Shown here one piece after another: positions 1 to 7,382 of a stretch of DNA of 46,756 nt. The DNA lies in assembly GCA_019418305.1 (NCBI GenBank), contig DYCA01000003.1, positions 48,396-95,151 of the forward strand, written 5' to 3'. A model generated the notes under the pieces. The model had not been told where the DNA came from. It ran no database searches and saw only the letters and a list, made by a program, of their open reading frames with translations. The stretch comes from Clostridiales bacterium (GTDB taxonomy: Bacteria; Bacillota; Clostridia; Oscillospirales; Butyricicoccaceae). The position numbers and the translations under genes are program-made. Numbering within the stretch: position 1 is the first letter of the stretch; every line of letters begins with the position of its first letter.

Positions 1-371
1 GTGTCAAAGTTAACCGAAACCGTGTCGCCGTCGTCAATGCCATTAGCCGCCGCCTCGCACTCCAAAATCGGCAGGCCGATATTGATGGCGTTGCGGTAGA
101 AGATACGCGCAAACGATGCGGCGATGACGCAGGAAACACCGTTTTCCTTGAGCACCAGCGGCGCATGCTCACGCGACGAGCCGCAGCCGAAGTTACGCGT
201 CGCCACGACGATGTCGCCCGGCTGCATCTTTTTGACAAACTCTGCGTCGATGTCCTCCATCGCGTGCGTCGCCAGTTCCTTGGGGTCTGCAATATTTAAG
301 TAACGTGCGGGAATAATAACGTCGGTATCAACGTTATCCCCATATTTGAAAACTCTGCCTTTTGCGTTCAT
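1..371 (-). CDS. leuD: 3-isopropylmalate dehydratase small subunit (partial, 3' end outside window)
   Basis: This is the small subunit of isopropylmalate isomerase, which with LeuC interconverts 2- and 3-isopropylmalate in leucine synthesis in the cytoplasm. The minus-strand reading from the ATG at 369-371 gives a LeuD N-terminus: a [15 protein letters not shown] segment, then [12 protein letters not shown], the conserved substrate-recognition loop of the swivel domain, then [17 protein letters not shown]. About 123 codons are present and the gene runs off the left edge; full-length family members are about 160-200 aa. The start is supported by a purine-rich AGGGAGGAAA ribosome site just upstream. 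It follows leuC by 16 bp, so the two subunits are almost certainly co-transcribed and translated together. Confidence 0.95.
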   Translation of the reverse strand, partial: MNAKGRVFKYGDNVDTDVIIPARYLNIADPKELATHAMEDIDAEFVKKMQPGDIVVATRNFGCGSSREHAPLVLKENGVSCVIAASFARIFYRNAINIGLPILECEAAANGIDDGDTVSVNFD

Positions 372-387
372 TGTGCTGTTTCCTCCC

Positions 388-1650
388 TTACTTCAGGTCG
401 TCAGGCGCGCAGATATAGCCCGCAACAGCACTTGCCGCCGCGACCGCCGGGCTCGCCAGATAGATTTCCGAGGTAATATGGCCCATACGGCCGACAAAGT
501 TGCGGTTTGTGGTCGAAACCGACTTTTCGCCGTGCGCCAGAATACCCATATGACCGCCCAGACACGGGCCGCAGGTCGGAGTGGAAACGATAGCGCCCGC
601 CTGAATGAAGATCTTGGCAAGGCCTTCCTCGATGCACTGGAGATAAACCTCCTGCGTAGCGGGGATAATGATGGTGCGCACGTTCGGATTGACATGACGG
701 CCCTTGAGAATCTCGGCTGCAACGCGCATATCGTCGATGCGGCCGTTAGTGCACGAACCAATGACCGACTGCTGGATCTCGATATGCCCCAGCTCGTCAA
801 TCGTCTTGGTGTTTTCCGGCAGATGCGGGCAGGCAATCGTCGGACGAAGCGCGGACAGGTCAATCTCAATAACCTGCTCATACTCCGCGTCCGCATCCGC
901 CTCGAATACCGTGATATCGCGGTTTACGCGCCCCTTGATGTACGCCATGGTCTTGTCGTCCACCGGGAAAATGCCGTTTTTCGCGCCCGCTTCTATCGCC
1001 ATGTTGCAGATGGTGAAGCGGTCGTCCATCGACAGGGAGGAAACGCCCTCGCCGACAAACTCCATAGACTTGTACAGCGCGCCGTCCACGCCAATTTGAC
1101 CGATGATATGCAGGATGACATCCTTGCCAGACACCCACGGGCTGAGTTTACCGGTCAGCACAAACTTGATGGCGCTGGGCACCTTGAACCACGCCTTGCC
1201 CGTTGCCATACCGGCGGCAAGGTCGGTCGAGCCGACGCCGGTCGAGAACGCGCCGAGCGCACCATAGGTGCAGGTGTGGCTGTCCGCGCCGATAATCAAC
1301 TCACCCGGAGCGGTCAGACCTTTTTCGGGCAGCAGCGCATGCTCGATACCCATGCTGCCGACATCAAAGAAGTTAACAATGCCGTGCTTTTTGGAAAATT
1401 CACGGCAAGTCAGGCACTGCTCAGCGGATTTGATATCCTTATTCGGTGCAAAATGGTCCATGACGAGCGCGATTTTGGTGTTATCGAACACTTTATCAAA
1501 ACCCGCCTTTTCCATCTCACGAATCGCAACCGGACCGGTGATATCGTTGGCGAGCGTCAAATCGACATTCGCCTCAATCAGCTGTCCGGCGCAAACGCTG
1601 TCCAGCCCCGCGTGTTTTGCGAGGATTTTTTGCGTCATTGTCATACCCAT
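388..1650 (-). CDS. leuC: 3-isopropylmalate dehydratase large subunit
   Basis: This is the catalytic [4Fe-4S] subunit of isopropylmalate isomerase (aconitase family), acting in the cytoplasm after LeuA in the leucine pathway. The 420-aa protein has the iron-sulfur ligand motifs SCTNG (about residue 299) and CGPCLGG (about 360), plus [11 protein letters not shown] near residue 120. It is the shorter Clostridia/archaeal-type LeuC of about 420 aa rather than the 465-aa enterobacterial type. It lies 21 bp downstream of leuA and 16 bp upstream of leuD on the same strand, so it should be controlled by the T-box leader ahead of leuA. No damage is seen. Confidence 0.97.
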   Translation of the reverse strand: MGMTMTQKILAKHAGLDSVCAGQLIEANVDLTLANDITGPVAIREMEKAGFDKVFDNTKIALVMDHFAPNKDIKSAEQCLTCREFSKKHGIVNFFDVGSMGIEHALLPEKGLTAPGELIIGADSHTCTYGALGAFSTGVGSTDLAAGMATGKAWFKVPSAIKFVLTGKLSPWVSGKDVILHIIGQIGVDGALYKSMEFVGEGVSSLSMDDRFTICNMAIEAGAKNGIFPVDDKTMAYIKGRVNRDITVFEADADAEYEQVIEIDLSALRPTIACPHLPENTKTIDELGHIEIQQSVIGSCTNGRIDDMRVAAEILKGRHVNPNVRTIIIPATQEVYLQCIEEGLAKIFIQAGAIVSTPTCGPCLGGHMGILAHGEKSVSTTNRNFVGRMGHITSEIYLASPAVAAASAVAGYICAPDDLK

Positions 1651-1671
1651 AACGGTTGTTTCCTCCTGCTC

Positions 1672-3180
1672 TCAGTCAATGAAATACTTGTTGATGCCGT
1701 TGATGTAGGCCTTGATAGATGCCTCGATAACGTCGGTCGATACGCCGCGGCCGGTGACAATCTCGCTGCCGTCGATGCTGATCTTGGCGATCGCTTCCGC
1801 CTGCGCGTCCTCGCCGTCGGTCATAGAGCGCAGCGTGTAATCCTCCAGCTCCACATCCTTGTCGACAATCTTATTGATAGCGCGGAATGCGGCGTTGATC
1901 GGGCCGTCGGAAACCGCAGCGCGCTCGAACGTCTCGTCACCCTTCTTAACACGGATAACCGCCGTCGAGGTGATGGTGTTGCCGGAATTGATGACAAAGC
2001 GGTCAAGCGTATAGCGCTCCTCGCCGGAAACCGGCACCGCACCGACCAGTGCTTCCAGATCGCGGTCCTTGATGACCTTTTTCTTGTCGGCCAGCGCCTT
2101 GAACTTCTCAAAGGTCTTGTCGAGTTTTTCCTTATCCAGCGTATAGCCCAGCTCGCGCAGGCGCTCTTCAAACGCATGACGGCCGGAGTGCTTGCCCAGT
2201 ACAATGGCATTCTTCGGAATGCCGACCGATTCGGGCGTCATAATCTCATAGGTTTCCTTGTTGGCCATTACGCCGTGCTGATGAATGCCTGCCTCATGTG
2301 CAAAGGCATTGGCACCGACAATCGGCTTGGTGGGCGCGACCGAAACACCGGTGATCGTCTGAATCATGCGACTTGCGCGATAGATCTGATGGGTGTCGAT
2401 GTTGCACTGCACGCCAAACAGATCCTTGCGGGTGTTGAGCGCCATGACGCACTCTTCCATCGAAGCGTTGCCCGCGCGCTCACCGATGCCGTTTATCGTG
2501 CATTCGATCTGATTGATACCGGCTTCCACACCGGCCAGCGAGTTGGCTACCGCCATGCCGAGGTCGTTGTGCATATGACAGGAGAGAATGACGTTCTCGA
2601 TGCCCTCGGTGTGCTCACGCAGATAGCGAATGCGGGCCGCATACTCTTCGGGAACCATATAACCAACTGTGTCCGGAATATTCAGCGTCGTTGCACCAGC
2701 CTTGATAGCAGTCTCAAACACGCGGCACAGGAAGTCCATATCCGAGCGGCAGGCGTCCTCGGCAGAGAATTCAATGTCCTCGCAGTACTTCTTGGCGTAT
2801 GCCACATTGTGTGCCACCGATTCAATAACCTCATCAGGCGTCATCTTGAGCTTGTATTCCATGTGCACCGGTGAAGTGGCAAGGAAGGTATGGATACGGG
2901 CAGAGTCCGCACGGCGGATGGCATTCCAAGCCGCATCAATATCCTTTTCCACGCAGCGCGCCAGCGAGCAGATTGTCGAGCCGTGCACATTGTCCGCAAT
3001 CGCCGCAATTGCCGCTGCGTCGCCGGGCGAGGAGGCCGCGAAACCCGCTTCAATAATATCTACCTTCAAAGCTTCCAGCTGCTTGGCAACCTCGATTTTT
3101 TCGTTCAGGTTCATGCTGCAGCCGGGAGACTGCTCACCGTCACGCAGCGTCGTGTCAAAAATTCGGATGGTTCTTGCCAT
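1672..3180 (-). CDS. leuA: 2-isopropylmalate synthase
   Basis: It condenses acetyl-CoA with 2-oxoisovalerate, the committed step of leucine synthesis. The N-terminal HMGL-like TIM barrel shows RIFDTTLRDGEQSPGCSM (metal-binding Asp, catalytic Arg), LSCHMHNDLGMA (HxH metal ligands) and GIGERAGNASMEE. The C-terminal part (about residues 360-500) is the LeuA allosteric domain that usually binds leucine. I chose the ATG at 3178-3180 (502 aa, starting MARTIRIF) because a GTGAGGA ribosome site precedes it. An upstream ATG would add 14 unrelated residues lying inside the leader. It is the first gene of a leuA-leuC-leuD run, and a T-box leader and strong promoter lie directly upstream. Confidence 0.97.
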   Translation of the reverse strand: MARTIRIFDTTLRDGEQSPGCSMNLNEKIEVAKQLEALKVDIIEAGFAASSPGDAAAIAAIADNVHGSTICSLARCVEKDIDAAWNAIRRADSARIHTFLATSPVHMEYKLKMTPDEVIESVAHNVAYAKKYCEDIEFSAEDACRSDMDFLCRVFETAIKAGATTLNIPDTVGYMVPEEYAARIRYLREHTEGIENVILSCHMHNDLGMAVANSLAGVEAGINQIECTINGIGERAGNASMEECVMALNTRKDLFGVQCNIDTHQIYRASRMIQTITGVSVAPTKPIVGANAFAHEAGIHQHGVMANKETYEIMTPESVGIPKNAIVLGKHSGRHAFEERLRELGYTLDKEKLDKTFEKFKALADKKKVIKDRDLEALVGAVPVSGEERYTLDRFVINSGNTITSTAVIRVKKGDETFERAAVSDGPINAAFRAINKIVDKDVELEDYTLRSMTDGEDAQAEAIAKISIDGSEIVTGRGVSTDVIEASIKAYINGINKYFID

Positions 3181-3220
3181 GTTCTTGTCCTCACTTTCTT
3201 GTCTTTGGTTGTACAGGGAC

Positions 3221-3493
3221 AAAAAAAGCTTCGTCCCTTAATCAAAATTAAGAGACGAAGCATAACTCCGCGGTACCACTCTTGTTGCCGCACAAAATAC
3301 GGCCACTCAGTGCGCATCAAACAATACGCCGCCCCTGTAACGGTGGGCATCCGTTCCCTCCTACCGGCCGGACGGCTTTCAGCGGACCGCTCCCGGGCGA
3401 GTTTCATCGTTTCCTGACGCTGTCTTACACCGACCGACAGCTCTCTGCGGACAGGAGTGCGATTACTTTACCCGTTCATCACCTTTTGCAATA
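3221..3493 (-). promoter_or_regulatory. T-box riboswitch leader of the leu operon (probably tRNA-Leu)
   Basis: Read on the minus strand, the conserved T-box sequence AGAGTGGTACCGCGGA is present at 3267-3282. It is followed by a perfect terminator stem (GCTTCGTCTCTTAA pairing with TTAAGGGACGAAGC) and seven Ts at 3221-3261. The T-box and terminator segments overlap as expected for antiterminator/terminator switching. Upstream, roughly 3330-3490, is a structured Stem I region. A CTC triplet at 3399-3401, within GATGAAACTCGCC, is the likely specifier codon for leucine. The T-box call is solid; the specifier assignment is inferred from position and from the leuACD genes downstream. Uncharged tRNA-Leu would permit readthrough into leuA. 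Confidence 0.93.
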
Positions 3494-3500
3494 TGTTATT

Positions 3501-3529
3501 ATATTAGCTTTTGGCTGCGCGGTTGTCAA
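3501..3529 (-). promoter_or_regulatory. sigma-A promoter of the leu operon
   Basis: On the minus strand, TTGACA (3524-3529) and TAATAT (3501-3506) are separated by 17 bp. A start near 3493 puts the whole T-box leader in the transcript. It is a near-consensus vegetative promoter, consistent with control by attenuation rather than at initiation. Confidence 0.85.
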
Positions 3530-3565
3530 GGGGTATTTTAATTTTTTCCTTCCCAAGCTGTCGAC

Positions 3566-3594
3566 TTGCGAAGATTGCAGCAATCTGGTATAGT
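3566..3594 (+). promoter_or_regulatory. sigma-A-like promoter of the symporter operon
   Basis: TTGCGA (3566-3571) and TATAGT (3589-3594) are spaced by 17 bp, 37 bp ahead of the GTG start of the symporter gene. It is divergent from the leu promoter, with about 36 bp between the two -35 boxes. Confidence 0.65.
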
Positions 3595-3630
3595 AATAGC
3601 TATACTGCAAAAAAAGAGGAGCAAAAATAC

Positions 3631-4827
3631 GTGAAACAACTGGGATTGCTTATTCGTTTGATTGTCGGCATCATCGCCGGTACACTGATCGGCCTGTGCG
3701 GCGGCTGGTTCGGCATTGCAGACTCCACTGCATTTATTGCCGTCGTGCGCTTATTTGCCACGTTTACGTCGCTGTTCTCCACCTTCCTGTCCTTTATGAT
3801 TCCACTGATCATCCTCTCGTTTATCACAGTGGGCATGGCAGAGCTGGGCAAGAAGGCCAATCGGCTGTTTGGCATTACGCTGCTGCTGGCATATGGCACT
3901 ACGGTTATTTCCGGTTTTCTCACCTTTCTTATCGGCAAGGCAGTGCTGCCTGCGATTATTCAGCCCATTACAGGCGATGTGCTGGAAAGCAACGCCTTCC
4001 AGCCCTTTTTCACCATTGAGATTCAGCCGATCTTCGGCGTGATGACCGCTCTGGTGCTTTCATTTGTGCTTGGCATCGGCATGGCAAACCTGCGCGGTTC
4101 CTCCCTGCTGGACGTGTGCCGCGACCTGCAGCGAATTGTTTCCGGTGTACTCAAGCGCATCATCATCCCGCTGATTCCGGTCCACATTGCGGGTCTGTTC
4201 TGTAATATCGCCGCAGAAGGCCGCCTGTTTGCCACCATTAAGATGTTTGCCTCCCTGTACGGCATCATTATTGTGCTGCAGCTGCTGTATATCTTCTCGC
4301 AGTTCGGACTGGCCAGCGTGGTCTGCCGCAAAAACCATTTCAAGAGCATGAAAAATGTTGTGCCCGCCTATTTTACCGCACTGGGCACACAGTCTTCCGC
4401 CTCCACGATTCCGGTAGCGCTGGGCTGTGCCTATAACAACAATGTCAATGAGGATGTCGCGGATTTTGTTGTGCCGCTTTGCGCAACCATCAACTTAAAC
4501 GGCGACACCATCTGTCTGGTACTCGGTTCGATGGGCATTATGATTGCCAGCGGCCTGACGCCCACCCTTGCCATGTTTGCCCCCTTTATTATGATGCTCG
4601 GCGTGACGATGGTTGCCGCACCGGGCGTACCCGGCGGCGGCGTGATGGCGGCGCTCGGCCTCATCACCTCCATGCTCGGTTTTACCGATCCCATGCAGCA
4701 GCTGATCATTGCACTGCACTTCTCACAGGATAGCTTCGGCACAGCGACCAATGTAACGGGCGACCAGGCGATTGCACTGATCGTCGACCGGATTGATCGC
4801 ACAGACAGCGAGAAAACTGCTTACTGA
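3631..4827 (+). CDS. dicarboxylate/amino acid:cation symporter (DAACS/SDF family)
   Basis: It is a membrane carrier that probably moves a dicarboxylate or amino acid with Na+ or H+. The 398-aa protein is almost entirely hydrophobic helices and carries the family's signature re-entrant elements. These are a serine-rich TQSSASTIP loop (about residue 255), CATINLNGDT (equivalent of the NMDGT cation site) and a final NVTGDQAIALIVDR helix that binds the substrate amino group in GltPh-like carriers. The start is the GTG at 3631, behind AGAGGAG; an upstream in-frame start would overlap the promoter. It is the first gene of a plus-strand run with the PAP2 and flippase genes. The substrate cannot be read from sequence; glutamate/aspartate, serine/threonine or a dicarboxylate are all possible. 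Confidence 0.88.
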   Translation: MKQLGLLIRLIVGIIAGTLIGLCGGWFGIADSTAFIAVVRLFATFTSLFSTFLSFMIPLIILSFITVGMAELGKKANRLFGITLLLAYGTTVISGFLTFLIGKAVLPAIIQPITGDVLESNAFQPFFTIEIQPIFGVMTALVLSFVLGIGMANLRGSSLLDVCRDLQRIVSGVLKRIIIPLIPVHIAGLFCNIAAEGRLFATIKMFASLYGIIIVLQLLYIFSQFGLASVVCRKNHFKSMKNVVPAYFTALGTQSSASTIPVALGCAYNNNVNEDVADFVVPLCATINLNGDTICLVLGSMGIMIASGLTPTLAMFAPFIMMLGVTMVAAPGVPGGGVMAALGLITSMLGFTDPMQQLIIALHFSQDSFGTATNVTGDQAIALIVDRIDRTDSEKTAY

Positions 4828-4849
4828 TTGACAGAAAGGAGCGCCTGCC

Positions 4850-5422
4850 TTGGAGGTACTGCTTGACATCATCCGATCGTTTGACTTTGATATTCTGTAT
4901 GAAATTTCCACGCATCTGCGCGGCGGCATTTCCGATACATTCTGGAAATTCTTTTCGCTGATTGGCAATGCCGGCGCTGTTTGGATTGTGCTGGCCATTG
5001 CCTTGCTATGCTTTCGCAAAACGCGGCGTGCGGGTGCGGCAATGCTGGTGGCACTGCTCATCGGCGTGCTCATCGGCAATGTGTGGCTCAAGGAATGGAT
5101 CATGCGTCCCCGTCCTTTTGTGACGCATCCGGAACTGACCGCTCTGCTTGATCCGGGCGACCAATGGTCCTTCCCATCCGGTCATACCCTGTCCTCTTTT
5201 GCAGCGGCGACAGCCTTGTGCTTTTTCCACCGCAAATCCGGTGCGCTTGCCTACATTCTGGCGGCGCTGATTGCTTTCTCCCGGCTCTATGCCAGCGTGC
5301 ACTACCCGACGGATGTACTGGCCGGTGTGCTGCTGGGTATTCTGTGCGGTCTTGTCGGTGCATGGCTGACCGATCGCATCACAGACCGCATTCATACCAT
5401 CCGGCTGAGAAAGGGTGCCTGA
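4850..5422 (+). CDS. PAP2-family membrane phosphatase
   Basis: This is an integral membrane phosphatase of the type-2 phosphatidic acid phosphatase superfamily; bacterial members act on undecaprenyl pyrophosphate, phosphatidylglycerol phosphate or similar lipids at the outer membrane face. The 190-aa protein shows the tripartite motif: KEWIMRPRP (about residue 82), PSGH (about 109) and SRLYASVHYPTD (about 143), with the nucleophilic His in the last. Four to six hydrophobic helices surround it. The start is a TTG at 4850 behind AAAGGAG. It ends exactly where the flippase gene begins, suggesting translational coupling. Next to a polysaccharide flippase, recycling of undecaprenyl pyrophosphate is the most likely job, but that is inference. 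Confidence 0.88.
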   Translation: MEVLLDIIRSFDFDILYEISTHLRGGISDTFWKFFSLIGNAGAVWIVLAIALLCFRKTRRAGAAMLVALLIGVLIGNVWLKEWIMRPRPFVTHPELTALLDPGDQWSFPSGHTLSSFAAATALCFFHRKSGALAYILAALIAFSRLYASVHYPTDVLAGVLLGILCGLVGAWLTDRITDRIHTIRLRKGA

Positions 5423-6841
5423 ATGAATCAGTATAAGCGGCTTTTAAGCAACACCTTTATCTTTGCAATCGGCACGTTCAGTTCCAAAATCCTTGTCATC
5501 CTCATGCTGCGCTTCTATACCGGCATGATGACTACGGATGAGATGGGCGTTGCCGATTTGATTGTCAAGACCACCAGCATCCTGTATCCGGTCGTTTCGC
5601 TTTCCATCGGACAGGCGATTATCCGCTACGGTCTGGAGCGCCGCCGCCGCAAGAGCGACGTGTTCACCATCGGTCTGGCAACCATTCTGTGCGGCTTTAT
5701 CATTTCGTTGCCGTTCCACCCGCTGCTCGGCCTGATCCACTACAATACCTCGACCGGCGCAACCGGTTCCCTTCTGGAATACCAGTGGCTCATCTATCTG
5801 TATGTGCTGACCTCCTGCACGCAAAACGCCTGCAGCCAGTTCATCCGGGCGCTGGGCTATGTGCGGCTGTACGCTGTTGACGGTATTTTCCGTACCTTTG
5901 TCACCATCCTGCTGAACATTCTGTATCTGACGGTATTCAAATGGAATATCTTTGGCTATGTGTTCTCCATTATCTGCGCGGACGCACTTTCCACAGTCTG
6001 CCTGTTTCTGTTGGCAAGCCTGTGGAAGTATATCCGGCTGCGCAAACCCAACTTCTATTTGTGGCGCAGTATGCTGGCCTACTCGCTGCCGCTTGTGCCG
6101 GATGCGATTCTGGTCTATATCATCGGCTTTTCCGATCAGGCATTTCTCGCGGCCATGCAGGATACCTCGGTCAGCGCGATTTATTCCATCGCCTATCGCG
6201 TTCCGACGCTGATCGCGCTGGTTGCCTCAATTTTCGTCGATGCGTGGCAGATTTCCATTGTCAACAACAACTCACGCGAGGAACAAATTCAGTTCTTCTC
6301 CAACGTCGGCAACACGTACAGCTCCATTGTGTTCATTATTGCATCGGGCGGCATTTTGTGCGCCAAGCTCGCCATCACTGTGCTGGCCGTTCCCAGCTAC
6401 TATATCGGCTGGACATTCATCCCCGTGCTGGCGGTCGGCGCAGGCTTTAACTGCCTGTCAAGTTTCCAGAAGAGTGTATACCTGCTGGAAAAACGCACGA
6501 TTCCTTCGTTCCTGTCCACTGCTTTTTCTGCGGTCGTCAACATCACACTCAACGCGCTGCTTATCCCGCGCTACGGCGGCATGGGCGCGGCGACGGCAAC
6601 GCTCATCAGCTATGTCGTCTTGTTCTTGTACCGTGCGGTGGACAGCCGCCGCTTCATGCCGGTGCGCTGGAATAAAAAACGGCTGGGCATCACTGTGTTT
6701 CTTCTGTGTGTGCAGGGTGCTTTGATGCTGCTGGAACCGCCTCTTTGGCTGCTGTGGCAGCTGCTGCTGTTCTTTGTTGTGTTCCTGCTTAACTGCCGCG
6801 AACTGCTGGTCGGTGTCAAAAAACTGCTGCACCGCGCATAA
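5423..6841 (+). CDS. polysaccharide flippase (MOP/Wzx-type, PST family)
   Basis: This is a membrane exporter of lipid-linked oligosaccharide in the multidrug/oligosaccharidyl-lipid/polysaccharide (MOP) superfamily. The 472-aa protein has about 12-14 hydrophobic segments and the N-terminal TFIFAIGTFSSKILVILMLR stretch typical of Wzx-like proteins. GAATATLISYVVLFLYR near residue 390 is the repeated MOP helix signature. The ATG abuts the stop of the PAP2 gene (no intergenic bases). A strong bidirectional terminator follows. The cargo (teichoic acid, capsule or another glycan) cannot be told; no glycosyltransferases lie nearby, so this is an orphan flippase. SpoVB/MurJ-like proteins belong to the same superfamily and are the main alternative. 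Confidence 0.85.
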   Translation: MNQYKRLLSNTFIFAIGTFSSKILVILMLRFYTGMMTTDEMGVADLIVKTTSILYPVVSLSIGQAIIRYGLERRRRKSDVFTIGLATILCGFIISLPFHPLLGLIHYNTSTGATGSLLEYQWLIYLYVLTSCTQNACSQFIRALGYVRLYAVDGIFRTFVTILLNILYLTVFKWNIFGYVFSIICADALSTVCLFLLASLWKYIRLRKPNFYLWRSMLAYSLPLVPDAILVYIIGFSDQAFLAAMQDTSVSAIYSIAYRVPTLIALVASIFVDAWQISIVNNNSREEQIQFFSNVGNTYSSIVFIIASGGILCAKLAITVLAVPSYYIGWTFIPVLAVGAGFNCLSSFQKSVYLLEKRTIPSFLSTAFSAVVNITLNALLIPRYGGMGAATATLISYVVLFLYRAVDSRRFMPVRWNKKRLGITVFLLCVQGALMLLEPPLWLLWQLLLFFVVFLLNCRELLVGVKKLLHRA

Positions 6842-6861
6842 ACAATCTCACACAAAAAGAA

Positions 6862-6892
6862 AACGCCGGACTTTCGTCCGGCGTTATTTTTT
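6862..6892. terminator. bidirectional intrinsic terminator between flippase and Rrf2 gene
   Basis: The stem AACGCCGGAC/GTCCGGCGTT with a TTTC loop is followed by ATTTTTTC on the plus strand. On the minus strand it is followed by TTTTCTTTTT. It therefore serves both convergent genes and touches the Rrf2 stop codon. Confidence 0.9.
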
Positions 6893-7320
6893 CAAATGGA
6901 AAAATCCAACGCTTTGCCGCGGTTAACCAATTCCTCCAGCGTAACCGAATCCACATACTGATTGACCACATCGTACAAGCCGCGCCAAAAGTCCAGTGTT
7001 ATGCATTCCTGCGCGCGCGTGCACTCAACCGGATCATGTTCCAGACACGCCACCGGCACCAGAGCGCCTTCTGTAATGCGTAAAATATCCCCCACGGTAT
7101 ATTCCGACGGATGCCGCGCCAATTGGTATCCGCCCTGTGCGCCGCGCGTGGATGTCACAAAACCAGCGCGTGACAACTGAACGACAATCTGTTCCAGATA
7201 TTTGGCCGATATTTCCTGCCTTTTGGAAATATCCCGCAACGGGATGTAGCCGGCAGCATCATGCTGTGCCAGATCGATCATCAGACGAAGCGCATATCTT
7301 CCCTTTGTCGAAATCTTCAT
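6892..7320 (-). CDS. Rrf2/IscR-family transcriptional regulator
   Basis: This is a winged-helix DNA-binding regulator of the Rrf2 family, whose members sense Fe-S status, cysteine/sulfide or nitric oxide. The 142-aa protein opens with MKISTKGRYALRLMIDLA, the family's first helix, then ISAKYLEQIVVQLSRAGFV (recognition helix) and the GAQGGYQLAR wing. Three cysteines (CLEHDPVECTRAQEC, about residues 92-106) match the cluster-binding triad of IscR-type members, so an Fe-S cluster is plausible. I chose the ATG at 7318-7320 because AAAGGGG sits at proper distance; two more upstream starts would overlap that ribosome site. No isc/suf or cysteine genes are adjacent, so its target is unknown. Confidence 0.9.
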   Translation of the reverse strand: MKISTKGRYALRLMIDLAQHDAAGYIPLRDISKRQEISAKYLEQIVVQLSRAGFVTSTRGAQGGYQLARHPSEYTVGDILRITEGALVPVACLEHDPVECTRAQECITLDFWRGLYDVVNQYVDSVTLEELVNRGKALDFSI

Positions 7321-7382
7321 ATGCATACCCCTTTGCAACATTATTCCTCAAAAAGCCGCCACTTTCCTGCATCCGCCGCATA

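Noticed and set aside
346..2874. 842-codon open frame on the plus strand across leuC and leuA
   Set aside because: It is antisense to two clear genes, with Arg/His-rich composition typical of a shadow frame and no ribosome site.
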